Source: Lepus europaeus (taxonomy: Eukaryota; Chordata; Mammalia; Lagomorpha; Leporidae). Taken from it: a DNA stretch of 64,000 nt. The stretch lies in assembly GCF_033115175.1 (NCBI RefSeq), contig NC_084827.1, positions 181,580,388 through 181,644,387 of the forward strand. The letters are read 5' to 3'. The notes under the pieces are model-generated. The model saw only the letters and a program-made list of their open reading frames with translations. It had not been told where the DNA came from and searched no databases. This document shows positions 1 through 12,600 of this stretch, one piece after another. A program made the position numbers and the translations under genes. Numbering within the stretch: the stretch's first letter is position 1; each line of letters starts with the position of its first letter.

Positions 1-22
1 CAAATAAATCTTGTTTAAATGA

Positions 23-325
23 TTTATTTATTTATTTGAGAGGCAGAGTGACAGAGAGAGGGCCTTCATCCACTGGGTTTCACTCCCCAAATGGCCACAA
101 TGGCCAGAGAGAGCTGGGCTGATCCGAAGCCAGGAGCCAGGAGCTTCTTCCAGGTCTCCCACCTGGGTGCAGGGGCCCAAGGACTTGGGCCATCTTCTGC
201 TTTCCCAGGTGTATTAGCAGGGAGCTGGGTCAGAAGTGGAGCAGCTGGGACTTGAACTGGCACCCGTATGGGATGCTGGCACCACAGGCAGAGGTTTAAC
301 CTACTATACCACAGTGCCAGTCCCT
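23..325 (-). mobile_element. C-SINE, near full length
   Basis: Starts with the T-rich head (reverse of the A tail), then the GAGAGGCAGAG block, and ends with the reversed tRNA-like part (ACTGGCACCCGTATGGGATG). Lies in an SCLY intron. Confidence 0.9.
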
Positions 326-825
326 CAAATAAATTTTTAAAAAGTTAATTTAAGGTTTATTGCTTGGCTGTTTCTTTCGGCACTGAGCCCCCCCAGCCTG
401 CCTTCTAAGCGCCGGTGTGTCTGATGAGAAGGCAGCTGTTGTCCCACTTGGGCTCACCTGTACCTGCCAGGTCGTCTTGTCAGGCCAGCTTTCCGGGCCT
501 TTCCACGTGCCTGCTACTGTGTGTCTGCGTCTGTCCCACCTACAACCTGCTGAGCGTCTCAGGTGTGTAGCTTGGAAAGTCTCAGCTGTCCTTCCTTCAT
601 ACCGCCTTTCTCCCGTCTCGCCCCTCTCCTCCCACGATACCATTTTGTGTGCACTGGGACTTCACGGCACCCACACTTCTCTGTGGCTTTGTTGGTTTTT
701 CCTGTTGTTTCTCTCTGATGTGGGATTACGAAATCTGGCAATCTGTCTTTAAGTTTGTGGATTATTTTTTCCTTGAGGTCCAATCTGTTGAGCTCCTGTA
801 GTGAATTTTTCATACCAGTTATTGT

Positions 826-1255
826 ACAAGGAGTCTTCAGAGGTTCATGGAGAATGTATGTTATGAAAAAATGCATAATTTCAATTTTTTTACACCTGTG
901 TGAACTTATCTTTAAAAATGTATATTTAATTATTTATTTGATAGAGAAAGAGGGAGAGATCGCTCATCCTGGTTCACTTCCCAGATTCCCACAGCAGCCA
1001 GCCTGGACGAGGCTGAAGCCAGGGGCCTGGAGCTCCCACTGGGCATCAGGGACCCAGCTGTCGGAGTTACCTGCTGCCTCCCAGGACCACATGGGAGGAA
1101 GGTGGATCCTGAGTGGAGACGGGACTTGAACCTGGGCCCTCTGACGTGGGGTGCGGGCATCCCAAGCAGTGGCTTCACCTGCTGCCCCTGGTGCCCGCTC
1201 CTAAACTTACCTTTAATTCCATTCCTCCCGTGAAGTACGAAGTACTCTCCTACTT
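826..1255. mobile_element. Short inverted-repeat (MITE-like) element split by a SINE
   Basis: Left arm 826-915 and right arm from 1204 to about 1250. The ends (AGGAGTCTTCAGAGGTTCATGG and the complement of CCGTGAAGTACGAAGTACTC) form an imperfect terminal inverted repeat. The same element occurs undivided at 41388-41496. I do not recognise the family name. Confidence 0.6.
916..1203 (-). mobile_element. C-SINE, diverged, inserted in the MITE-like element
   Basis: Reversed C-SINE (TTATTTGATAGAGAAAGAG to CACCTGCTGCC). Flanked by a 13-bp target-site duplication: AACTTATCTTTAA at 903-915 and AACTTACCTTTAA at 1204-1216, differing at one base. Confidence 0.8.
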
Positions 1256-2069
1256 CTCAGTCCCAGAATTCCCATAAGTCCTGCATCACTGACAGCCCTG
1301 TTTGATGACACCTTGTCATCCTGCCTTCCGTTACTCCTCCAAGCAGGGTCGTGGGCGGTTTCTGTTGCTCATCTTTCTACCCGACTGCTCTCTCGCTCCT
1401 GAGACTTCTAGGTTTGAACTCCCCTCGTGTCTGATGGCAATCACTTCTTTTGGGGAGAACTTTTACCTCTCCCTCGGCAAACCCCTGGAGTAGGGGTGGG
1501 GACAGCAGCCTGCTTGTCAGCCCCTCCCCTGCCCCGTGAGGGCTGTGTTGGCCTCAGTTTCCCTGCAGTAGGGAACTTGCAGCTGCGAGTCGGAATGTGG
1601 GCAGTCCCTGGCCAGCGGGCTCTGCCCAGGCCCTCCCCCCTCACGAGTGGGAGCAGGGGTCCCCTACCCCTGGACCTCACCTCCTGGGTCTCACCTTGTG
1701 CCACACAGAGCTGGGAGGCAGAGAGGGGAGTGCTGGCAGCCTGTCCCCCAAACCATAGCCCCTGCCTGGGTGCTTGGGGCACAGGAGCCCCGGGGGCTTG
1801 GCCATGCCCTGCTGAAGCGGAGCTGGGGCTGAGATGTGGGGCTGGTGGGGGACTGAGAGGCACCATGGTGGAGGTGCCACAGACTCTGCCCTGATTACCA
1901 AATGTCAGTCCGTTTTCTGGAGTGAATGTCTCATTTGCTGTGTGCCTTCGGGGTGATTTCCAGAGACAAAATGGGTGTTGATTTTTATTTGCAGAGATGT
2001 TGAATGGGTGTTTTGTTGGGGAGTGTGTCCACACACCTCCTCAGACTACTGAGGCTGTTCCTCTCCCTA

Positions 2070-2391
2070 TTAATGGGTGGGGCCACCACCTTTGGTGCTG
2101 GCATCCCATATGGGCGCTGGTTCAAGACCCGGCTGCTCCACTTCCAATCCAGCTCTCTCCTGTGGCCTGGGAAGGCAGTGGAAGATGGCCCAAGTGCTTG
2201 GGCTCCTCACCCACGTGGGAGACCCCGAGGAGGCTCCTGGCTCCTGGCTTCGGATTGGAGCAGCTATGGCTGTTACGGCCATCTGGAGAGTGAACCAGCG
2301 GATGGAAGCCCCCTCTCCCTCCCCTCCCTCTCCTTCTCTCTGTGTAACTCTGACTTTCAAATAAATAAATAAATCTTAAAAAAAAAAAAAT
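2070..2391 (+). mobile_element. C-SINE with A tail
   Basis: Forward copy from the tRNA-like CATCCCATATGGGCGCTGG to AAATAAATAAATC and an A run. Confidence 0.9.
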
Positions 2392-2774
2392 GCCACGTGT
2401 AAACCTTTACTTCAGTGATCAACTTCTGAGCTTCTCTCCCACCCCCTAGGCCCCTCGGAGTCTCACTTTGAGCCAGACAGGTTGCTGTTTCTATGGTCAA
2501 GCTGTAGAAGAATTCTGCTCCCGCAGTCCCTGCATCTCGTAGTTGAGGACTTGAAGAGAATGTTTCTGGTGTGGGGAGCATGCAGTGATGTCACTGTAGG
2601 ACCCCCGTTCTTCGGTGTCGCGAGCATTTCCGAGGCTCAGCTGGGAGCTTGGCTTCCTTTGCCTGCACCTGGGCTCCTCTGCAGGGGTCACTTCTGGGGT
2701 GAGGCTGGGTGGTTTCTGCTCCTTTATAGTTCTCTGAACTTTGATCAAAAATTATTTTTTTGAAAAAATTATCT

Positions 2775-3110
2775 GGCTGGCGCCGTGGCTTAACAGGCTA
2801 ATCCTCCGCCTTGCGTTGCCGGCACACTGGGTTCTAGTCCCGGTCGGGGCGCCAGATTCTATCCCGGTTGCCCCTCTTCCAGGCCAGCTCTCTGCTGTGG
2901 CCCGGGAAGGCAGTGGAGGATGGCCCAAGTGCTTGGGCCCTGCACCCCATGGGAGACCAGGAGAAGCACCTGGCTCCTGGCTTCGGATCAGCGCGATGAG
3001 TCGGCAGCAGTGGCCATTGGAGGGGGAACCAACAGCAAAAAGGAAGACCTTTCTCTCTGTCTCTCTCTCTCACTATCCACTCTGCCTGTCAAAAAAAAAA
3101 AAAAAAGAAA
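2775..3110 (+). mobile_element. Full-length young C-SINE
   Basis: Begins GGCTGGCGCCGTGGCTTAAC and ends CTGCCTGTC plus A16. Flanked by a perfect 13-bp duplication, GAAAAAATTATCT, at 2762-2774 and 3111-3123. Confidence 0.95.
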
Positions 3111-3396
3111 GAAAAAATTATCTAATCATTTGAGAGACAGAAAAACAGAGCTCCCACCTGCTGATTCACTCCCCGAAACACCCACAGTGGCCCCCAGCCA
3201 GGGCCAAAGCCTGGAGCTGGGAGTCCAGTCCAGGTCTCACATGGGTGCAGGAACCCACCTACCTGAGCCATCATCTTCTACCTCCCAAGATGCACACTAG
3301 CAGGAAGCTGGAGTCAGGAGCCAGAGGGGGGTGTTGAACCCAGGTACTGCGACCTGGTGCTTGGTCATTTTAACCTGTGTCTTGACTGCTGGCCCA
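3111..3396 (-). mobile_element. Older C-SINE, interrupted at its head by the copy at 2775-3110
   Basis: Diverged reverse copy (CATTTGAGAGACAG to GACTGCTGGCCC). Its T-rich head continues left of the younger copy, at about 2745-2774. Confidence 0.8.
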
Positions 3397-3511
3397 AACC
3401 CACCGCTGTTATGTCTACAACTGTAGAAAATGGTGTTGTTGAACTATGTCTAAGTGGGATTTCAGAAGCTATTCTGGTGGTTAACTTGGATATTTGTGTT
3501 TTGCATCTCAG

Positions 3512-3639
3512 CGGTCACCTTTGTCCCAGTGTCCAAGGTGAGCGGGCAGGTGGAGGTAGACGACGTCCTGGCCGCAGTCCGTCCCACCACGTGCCTGGTG
3601 ACCATCATGCTGGCCAACAACGAGACTGGCGTCATCATG
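3512..3639 (+). CDS. SCLY: SCLY coding exon (first in window)
   Basis: Starts after a CTCAG acceptor in phase 1 and ends ATG before GTGAGC. Encodes the stretch beginning [12 protein letters not shown] and ending with the conserved MLANNETG motif, which contacts the PLP cofactor in this fold. Confidence 0.93.
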
Positions 3640-6600
3640 GTGAGCCCCTCCCTTCTGGAGCCCCCCCGGGGCAGAGAAGTGTCAGGCGCTGGAGCTGCCC
3701 CCATGCTGCTCTGCTCCGGCCTCTCCTCTGTCCGCCCGCACTTGCTGCCGACGCCAAAGCTGCGCGCTCAGCCGTGTGTTTTCCCTCGCTTCAGCCGGTC
3801 CCCGAAATCAGCCGGCGCATCGCAGCCCTGAACCAGAAGCGGGCAGCGTCCGGGCTGCCCCACGTCCTGCTGCACACGGACGCCGCGCAGGCGTTGGGGA
3901 AGAGGCGCGTGGATGTGGAGGACCTGGGTGTGGACTTCCTGACCATCGTGGGGCACAAGGTGGGTCTGCAGCGGTCGCTTCCCTCCTGGGGGAGACGCCG
4001 CCGGGCCTCGGGGCAGAGCCTGCTGGCCACCACCAGCGACCTGCGGCCCCTGCCCTCGGGCACTTTAAGAGCAGGGGCCAGCAGCAGCTCGGGTGCCGTG
4101 TGACGAGTGCCACGACAGGGCGGGGGGTGCCCAGGGGTAGGGGACCTCGGGGCAGGAGGGAGTGGTGGCCGTCCTCTGCAGAGGGTGCTCGTGCAGACAG
4201 GCCGTGTGCAGCTCCGGCACCGTGGCTCTCTCACGCGTGGTGAGCATGCCTCCCCAGTGCCGAGGCCTCGTGCCGGCCACTCTGTCTTTGAGTGAAGTTG
4301 GGGAAAGAGCCTGTGCTGCCCCCTGAGCCCTGGCAGGTGCCGTTGTACTCTGTGTGAAGCACCAGCCTCAGTGACTTCCACGGAGTGTGTGCCGGCCTGA
4401 CGTGGGGCACTTACAGTTCACATCCCATCAGCTGGAAGCCCGGACGCAGGTGCAGGAAAAGCCCTGCTTTGAACCCCTCTCTGTGTACAAATTCCATCGT
4501 GCGGTGTGTAGGGGCTCTGCTCGCCACAGAGCTGGGGACCAGCACCCACCCTTCTCTGAGGCTGGGGCTCCACCGTGCACCTGCAGGAGCAGTGGGGGCG
4601 TGGCCTCGGGCTCACAGGAAGTCCCACATGTCACGGAGGGTGTCTGTGCTCTGAGCACTTAGCTCTGTGCAGACCAGGCTGCCACAGGCTTCTGTTTGAG
4701 TGATTGCCTGACTTTTCTTTCCAGTTCTACGGCCCCAGGATTGGCGCGCTTTATGTCCGAGGGCTCGGTGAACTCACCCCTCTGTACCCCATGCTGTTTG
4801 GAGGTGGACAAGAGCGGAATTTCAGGCCAGGGTAATGTAGAAGTTCACGGTCTCTATCACGCTGGCCAGGCTGTTTGCCTATGGAGCAGCGATGTCCTGA
4901 CACGACCTTGTGCAGTTTCTTCTGCCTTTTGGGAGTGCCGTGTGGCACCGTTGACACCGTGACCAAATCAGAGGTGGCTCCGGTTCACTCCTGCACTGTG
5001 GCTCCCAGATGTGCCGTCTTCGGGAGCGATTCACAGCAGCACAGGAAAGCTGTCTCCTTGGGCTCCTTGGAGCGCTCCACGCCCCAGCCCACCAGCTGGA
5101 CACTGCTGGCCCCTTCGTGGCCTCGTGGCGGGACGCGTTGCTGTGCTCTCCATGGTGGGAGCAGCGGGGCCGCGGAGAAGCATCCTGGCTTCCCTTTGCC
5201 TGCTCCTGTGTCCCCTGGATGTGCCTGGATGCTTTTATCTGGAAATGAGTAACCGCACCACAGGCTTTGTCAGAAACTTCATAGTAAGAAAGAGGGAGAA
5301 ACGGGAATGGCAAGGTGGGGAGTCCTGTAAGTTTTTTTTTTTTTTAAGATTTATTTATCTGAAAGGCAGAGTTACAGAGGGGCAGAGAGAGAGAGAGAGA
5401 GAGAGAGGTAGAGAGAGAGAGAGGTAGAGAGAGAGGTCTTCCAGCCACTGATTCACTCCCCAAATAACAGCCGGAGCTGGGCTGATCCTAAGCCAGGAGC
5501 CAGGAGCTTCCTCCAGGTCTCCCACGCGGGTACAGGGACCCAAGCACTTGGGCCACCTTCTACTGCTTTCCCGGGCCCTAGCAGAGAGCTGGATCGGAAG
5601 TGGAGCAGCCAGGACTCGAACCAGCGCCCATAGGGGATGCTGGCACTGCAGGCGGCAGTTTCACCCACTGTGCCACAGCACCGAGCCCTGAGTTTTCTTT
5701 GCCTCTTGTCTCTCACACTTAGAGCTAAGGAAGCCGCAGCCCAGAACACCAGCGAGGGCAGAGGAAGCGCCCCCCTAGAGGGACCCACTCTGTGGCTGCA
5801 GAGCAGAGGGCACAGCCTCTCGAGGGAAAACCTGCTCTGCCCGGGCACCACAGAGGAAGCTGCACTGTCGCCCCCTCCCCTTCACATGGGCCGAGTAGGA
5901 GGCCAGACTCCCGCGTGCCCCAGGCTGCACCCAGCCAGCCCCACACCCCTGCCAGGGCAGAGAGGGGCATGGGAGCCATTTCACCCCAGCAGCTGGGAGT
6001 GAGCACCCGCACCACGGTGCTGGGAGAACCACGTGAGGATGTGGGTAGCAGGGAAGGAGCCTGCCCCGATCCTTCCACCTGGCAGCATTGGGAAGACCCC
6101 TTCCCTGTGTCGGAAACAGAGAGTCCCAGCGTCACATGCGTCAGCTATACCAAGAACTGTGAAGGTTGCGAACTGAGTGAAAAAAGACCGCGTGGCTCAC
6201 TGAGAGGAGACGGTGCCGGAATTCTGCGACAAATCTGTAACAGGAAACAATAAAAACGCTTCAGTGCGAAACCAAGAACACGCGTGAAGCAAAAGAAGCA
6301 GCAAGTGTTACAGATAACGGGCAGCAAAGAACCAAGTGGAGATTGTATACCCGGAAAGTATAGTAACGGCGCCCAGCGGATGGGTTAGACAGCAGGGTGG
6401 GAGGACAAAGGTCAGAATCCGTGGAATGAAAGACCACAGGAGTCCAAGCGCCAGACAGAGACTGGAAGAGACGTGTGCAGCCGCTGGGAGCTGGGCACTG
6501 CGCTGTCGGGAGCCCTGCAGGAGAACACGTGGGCAGGGCTGGAAAAGTGACTTGAAATCCTGGCCGGAGACGCCCCTGCTTCGGCAGACACGCACACGCG

Positions 6601-9600
6601 TGCTGAGGAGCTGAGCAACCCCAAACAGAAGCCACCCCCCACCACAAAATCCATGCCAGGACTTACAGCCGCACTTCTCGAAATGGAGGAGACAGGAGGA
6701 AGTGCTGAAGGCACCCAGAGAGAAGTGAGGCTTCCCCGATGGGGAAGCAGAGAGTCTGTCGTCAGAAACACGGAGACCGGAAGAAAGTGGTCAGTGTCTG
6801 CCAGGCGCTCCAAGGTGTCCTGTCCCGGAGCCCTGGACCCAGCAGGTGCACCCTTCTGGCCTGACGGGGAAGCAAGGCACTCTGAGATGAAGGAAAAACT
6901 AGCAGCTCCCTCCCAAGTACAGAGCGTCTTCCTTCTCCTCTTCAGTTTCCTTTCTAAGATGTATTTGTTTATTCATTTGAAAGGTAGAGTGATAGAGAGA
7001 CAGAGACAGAGAGAGGTCTTCCATTGCCTGGTTCACTCCCCAGAGGCTGCAGGAGCCAGGAAGCTGCAGCCTGGTCTCCCTCGTGCGTGAAAAGGGCCCG
7101 AGCTTGGCCGCCTTTCCTTGCCTTCCCAGGCACATTGTTGGGGGTCTGGGTCAGAGCACAGTGGCCGGGACTCGAGTCAGTGCTGACACAGAGTGCCCCC
7201 GTGGCGAGCGGCAGCTTAACCTGCTGTCCCACAGCGGTGACCTCCCCTCCCCAGTTTTCTAAATTCTGTTTGATAAGCAAAATTGTCATAATGCCTGATG
7301 GGGTCCTAGAAATAAATACAGGAAGTATTTAACGTAGATACAGAAAGGCGAAGGTAAAGGAACATAAAAGGAGACCCAGCTCTCGCCAAGGGAACTCTGA
7401 AAGTTGTCGGGGGGAGGTGTGTGGCCCGGCAGTTAAGTCTCCGCTCAGGGTGCCTGAGTCCCGTATCAGAGCGCCTGGCTCAAGCCCCGGAACCCTGCTT
7501 CTGACTCACTTCCTGCCAGCACACGCTCTGGGAGGCCGCAGGTGATAACTCAAGGTTTAAGTCCCTGCTGCCCACGTGGGAGACTTGGATTGAGTTCTGG
7601 GCTCCTGGCTTTGAGTTAGCCCAGCCCTGTCTGTTGTAGGCATTTAGGGAGAGAACCAGCAAGTGGGGGACCCCTCCATGCCCCCCATCTGTCTGTCTGT
7701 CCATCTCCCTGCCTTTCCAATGAATAAAATTCATTAAAATGTTTTTGAACAGAATTGAAATCATATAGTGTGTTTTCCCTGACCACCATGGAATCAAAGT
7801 AAAAGTTGGTAATGGAAGAATAATCGGAAAAGTTCCAGGCACTTGGAAACAAGCAACTCACTTCTAAATAATCTGTGGGTCCAACACGTTGAACTGAAGA
7901 AAAGTGAAAATCCAAGACAGCAGAAGTGCAAGACATACACTCCAACATCTACAAGACATACACTCCGACACCTACAAGACATACACTCCAACACCTACAA
8001 GACGTACACTCCAACACCTACAAGACATACACTCCAACATCTACAAGACATACACTCCAACATCTACAAGACATACACTCCAACATCTACAAGACATACA
8101 CTCCAACATCTACAAGACATACACTCCAACATCTACAAGACATACACTCCAACATCTACAAGACATACACTCCGACACCTACAAGACATACACTCCAACA
8201 CCTACAAGACGTACACTCCAACACCTACAAGACATACACTCCGACACCTACAAGACATACACTCCAACACCTACAAGACATACACTCCAACATCTACAAG
8301 ACATACACTCCGACATCTACAAGACATTACTGCAGGAGATTAAGGACCACCTGAAATGAACGGAAAGCTGCCTTGGGCATGTGGACAGTGAGACGGAGAC
8401 ACTCCCCCAAAGCCATCAGCAGATTCAACGCTATCCCTGTGCAAGTCCTAACTGCCTTCATGTTTTCTCAGGTGACAAGGGGCTACGGGAATGTCCGGAA
8501 TCCGGCACAGACAAAGCAACCGTAAGAAAGAAGAACGCTCAGCCGGCGGGTTCTAGTCCCTGTTGGGGCACTGGATTCTGTGCTGGTTGCTCCTCTTCCA
8601 GTCCAGCTCTCTGCTGTGGCCCAGGAGTGCAGTGGAGGATGGCCCAAGTGTTTGGGCCCTGCACCCCATGGGAGACCAGGAGAAGCACCTGGCTCCTGGC
8701 TTCAGATTGGCGCAGCGCACTGACCGTAGCAGCCATTTGGAGGGTGAACCAACAGAAGCAAGACCTTTCTCTCTGTCTCCCTCTCACTCACTGTCTAACT
8801 CTGCCTGTCAAAAAAAAAAAAAAAAAATGCTCAGAATGAAGGCAAAGAACTAAATAAGACCTCCAGCTGACGTTGCCCTCCGTGAGAGCCCACTGCCTTC
8901 CCTCTGTGGGAAGGAGGGCGAGGCCCACGCGCAGGAGAGCCTGGGAGTTTCCTGGTCGGAGCAGTAAGGCAAGAAAAGGAAGCGAAGGTGTGCAGATGAG
9001 AAAAGAGGAGGCGCGCTTGTCCCTCATCCGTTCACGCGATACTGCCCGTCCAAAGTCCCGAGCAATGCGCAAGAAAACTAGCGCCGATCAGTGAGCGTAG
9101 CCAAGTCGCAGATCTGCCGTAGCTTTCAGTATCAGTAATGAACCCATGGACAGTGAAAACAATACCAACTGTAGTACAAATGCTCATGTGAATCCAACAA
9201 AATGCTGAGCCTGTGGGCTGGGAACTACACAGCGTGGATGAAAGAAAGCAAAGATGTAAACAGATGGGCGGCAGATCCAACTCAGTGAGGAGGCCGGGTT
9301 TTTATCCAGGCCCAACGCGATGTCTGTCGAAACCCCAGCAAGGGACGTCATGGAACAGGTCGGACACCAGAAATGAGCCCAGGTGACTGGAGAGCGACAG
9401 CGTGTCAGCAATTAGACATCCTGGGGGGAAACTGAACTTTCCCGAAGTCTCAGACCTAAGGAAATATTAACTCAGAATAGACCAGGAAGTTAAATGTAAA
9501 ACACAAAGCCTTGAAACTTCTGGGAAAAAAGAGGAAATGTTCAGTGTGTATATGAGACAGAGTTCTTAAACTCAATATCAAACATCCAAGAAAGGAAAAA

Positions 9601-12600
9601 TCCAACCTCCTGAAAATACAACTTTTGCTTCAGGAAAGATAAGCCACACAAGCGCATCTGACGAGGGATCTGGAACACAGAGAACTCCACAGGAAAAGAA
9701 AACCTGCCCGAAAATGGGCAAAAGACACAGGGGACTTCTCACCAGAGAAGATACCCATTTTAGCTAAGCCGGCACGTGACACCGTGTGCAACAGCGCCCG
9801 CCCCCGGGGAGATGCCGGCCACAGGGCGCTGTCGGCACCCACGCTGACCAGAAAGTCCAGACGGCAGCCAGCTCCAAGGGCCTGGAGAGGTTTTACTCAG
9901 AAGTAAACGTTAGTGCGCTTTTCCCCTTAAAAGTAGGGAGAAGCGCTCCGATGCGCAGTCTTTCAGGTCACAGTATGAGCAGCACGGGTCTGTCGGTCCC
10001 TCGCCCCTCTGCTGCCCGCACACGGGTCTTGTCTGCTGGTGCCTTAGGCCATCTGGCTACAGGCCGTGTGAGGCCTGCCAAGCCATTGGGTCTGGCCCTG
10101 CCGAGCCGTTGGGTCTGGCCCGGCTTGGAATTCAGCGCACCTGTAGCAGGCGGGTGATGGGGTCCATATCCAAACGGCCCGCGGCAGGAGAGGGTTCTCA
10201 CCCCTGCTTCAGAGGATTCCGCCCCGTCCTACCTGACGCTGTAGGGACCGTCGAGAGGTGTGTCACCCCCGTGGGCCGTGTGGCCGTCACTGGGCCAGGA
10301 GGAGAAGCCGCGGAGAGGGTTATGGTTTGGGGGCGCCGTCGGGGTGCCTGGGTGGCGCAGGCTGGGGGGCCGAGGTGTGGCTGTCTCCATTCTGACACGG
10401 CGATGTTCACGTGCACTTGTTCTCGCTCCACCTGCAGGACGGAGAACACCCCGATGATTGCCGGCCTTGGGAAGGTAAGCCACGGCGCCTTCGCCGCGGG
10501 GGCCCCTGCATGGCCACAGGCACCAGGACTCACGGAGAAGCCTGGAGCTGGTTTATCCGCCCGGAGAGCCCCCTTCCCAGAGCTGGGAGGCAGCTTGCAC
10601 ATGCGCAGCCTTCCAAAGGAAAAGGCTCTCCGCTCTAGCCTCCCAAGGAACGGCTGTGAGATCCTCCCAACAGGCCGTCCGGCCCCTTCCCGCAGCTGCA
10701 GGCAGCCCCTGCGCCCTGGCTCACCTGGAGGGCTTGAGGCCATCTTGGCCAAGGGCAGCCCGTTGCCAGCTCTCCCCGGGCCGGGCCCAGGCGCAGCTGC
10801 AGCAGACGGCGGTCGTGACGGGAAGCAGGGTGTGGGGGGCCTGGAGTTTGCTCAGGCAGAGCGGCCCCTCTGCCTCCCTCAGGCCCCTCCCTCCTCTTTC
10901 CCCGTCTGGGCTTCTGCTGGTTCATTCCCCACCCCCACCCCATCGCCCACAACAGCCAGGACTGGCCAGGGCCACGGTGGGAGCCAGGGACTCATCCAGG
11001 CCTCCCAGGGGAGCGGCGGGAACCCAGCTACCTGTGGCCTCCCTGTGCTTCCCAGCGTCAGGAGCCGCAGTGTGCAGCGCTGGCGTGTCAGTCCCCACCC
11101 TACACAGCTGCTCCCTGCAGCATGCCAGCGTCTGTGTCTCTCCTGGCTGTCGCCCCAGCAGCTGTGCGCGGGCAGGGGCTTGGCCTTGGCACATGGCAGG
11201 TGCTCGGAGGGGCGTGCGTGCACCGTGACTCGGAACATTCGGGATTGCGGTCTTACCTGGCTGCCGCGTTGTGCTGTGATAACTACGGCTGCACTCACTG
11301 GGAGTCAATGTGTTCTGTGGGAGCCCAGCACCGGCTCCTAGAGACGAGGCCCACGGGCTCCGAGACACCGGGCTCACGTCCCTGGTCAAGGTTTCCCGTG
11401 CTGTGCCTGCCAGCACAGTAGGATTTGGAGTGGCCGCTTCCCAGACAAAGCTTCGGCTGGCGGCTCCTTAGCCGTGACCTTTTCCTGGCTCCCAGGTACC
11501 TGCACAAGGCATGGCTCAGTCTCAGCCCCTCCCTCCCTGCCCACCTGGACTGGGTCCGTGTCCACACTGAGGCCACGTCCACGTCACAGCTCCTCAGCCT
11601 CTGCCGTGTTCTCAGCCTCAGCGTTGGCCGTGGCAGACCCTGGCTGCAGCCAGGCCCCGCCCTCTCCGGCACGCCCCTCCCTCCGTGTTCCCTTCTGCCG
11701 TCATGCCCAGCCGGTGGCTCTTCACCCCTGCTGCTGGTCTGTGACCGTAACACCAGCCCCTGCCCCTGCCTTCGAACCCGGCCTCGCAGGGCTGGAGGGC
11801 GGGTCCTGACCCTTCCCGGATGCCTGTGTTCCCTGCCGCACACTGGACATTTCCACCGGTTCCAGAACACGCTCCAGCCTCTGTCCCCCAGCCTCCCTCT
11901 CACCCTGAAGACCCCCACCCCGCAGGGTCTTCAGAAACCTGAGACTGCCCTCGGCCCCTGCCGTGTCTTGCTGCCCGCGCCTAATGTAGCAGCGTTCTGT
12001 GTGTTCTGTCTGGAAGATAGCAAGGACCTGCCTCGTCCATTCGCGTGGCCACCACCAAGTCCTGCCTGTTGCTGTGGACGCCTGCCCTGGCCACTGAGCC
12101 TCTGTGCACAGCAGCCGCCGTGGCCGTTAACGCGCAAATGATCACCTGTCCCTTACTCGGATCCAACTGCAGTGCCTGTCCCTGGCTGCCCACTCACCAC
12201 TAATGGCCCCTTTGTCTGTGCTGGGCGATTCCCCATGCCCTGTGCAGCCCCTCTCAGACCCCCCCCCCCCGCCTTCATGCACCTCCTCCCTTACTGTGCC
12301 CCCCCACTCTCACCTACTTCCCAGGGGATCCTTTGGGGGCTTATTTGCTGCCGTGTCTCCAATACCTGAAGCCATTGGGAAGGGCAGGTGGCTCCCCCCT
12401 GCGTTTGTCACAGCCCCTGGCACTGTCACCACCCAAACGCTGTGTCTGCTTGCGATGGTCCCAGGAGGGGCCGCTTCCCGGGGTGTCTCTGTGCTGTCTG
12501 AAGTCATGATCCCCTGTTCTGCAGTAACTGAATGGGTTTCCCCACGCTGCCATGTGTCTCCCCAGGCCGCTGAGCTGGTGACCAAGAACTGTGAGGCTTA

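Larger units (their letters stand above)
6100..9900 (+). mobile_element. Degraded L1 LINE remnant carrying later insertions
   Basis: Recognisable pieces include GATGAAGGAAAAACT near 6887, an ORF2-like stretch near 7750-7900 (TTCCCTGACCACCATGGAAT), CAGCAGATTCAACGCTATCC near 8415, and a 3' ORF2 stretch near 9470-9760 (AATGGGCAAAAGACACAGG). The order matches a forward L1, but segments are missing and no long frame survives. Three SINEs and a minisatellite sit inside. An old copy; borders approximate. Confidence 0.65.

Noticed and set aside
10109-11341. 410-codon forward frame across an SCLY exon and intron
   Set aside because: Runs through the SCLY micro-exon in a different frame and then through intron. 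No homology and no splice logic.
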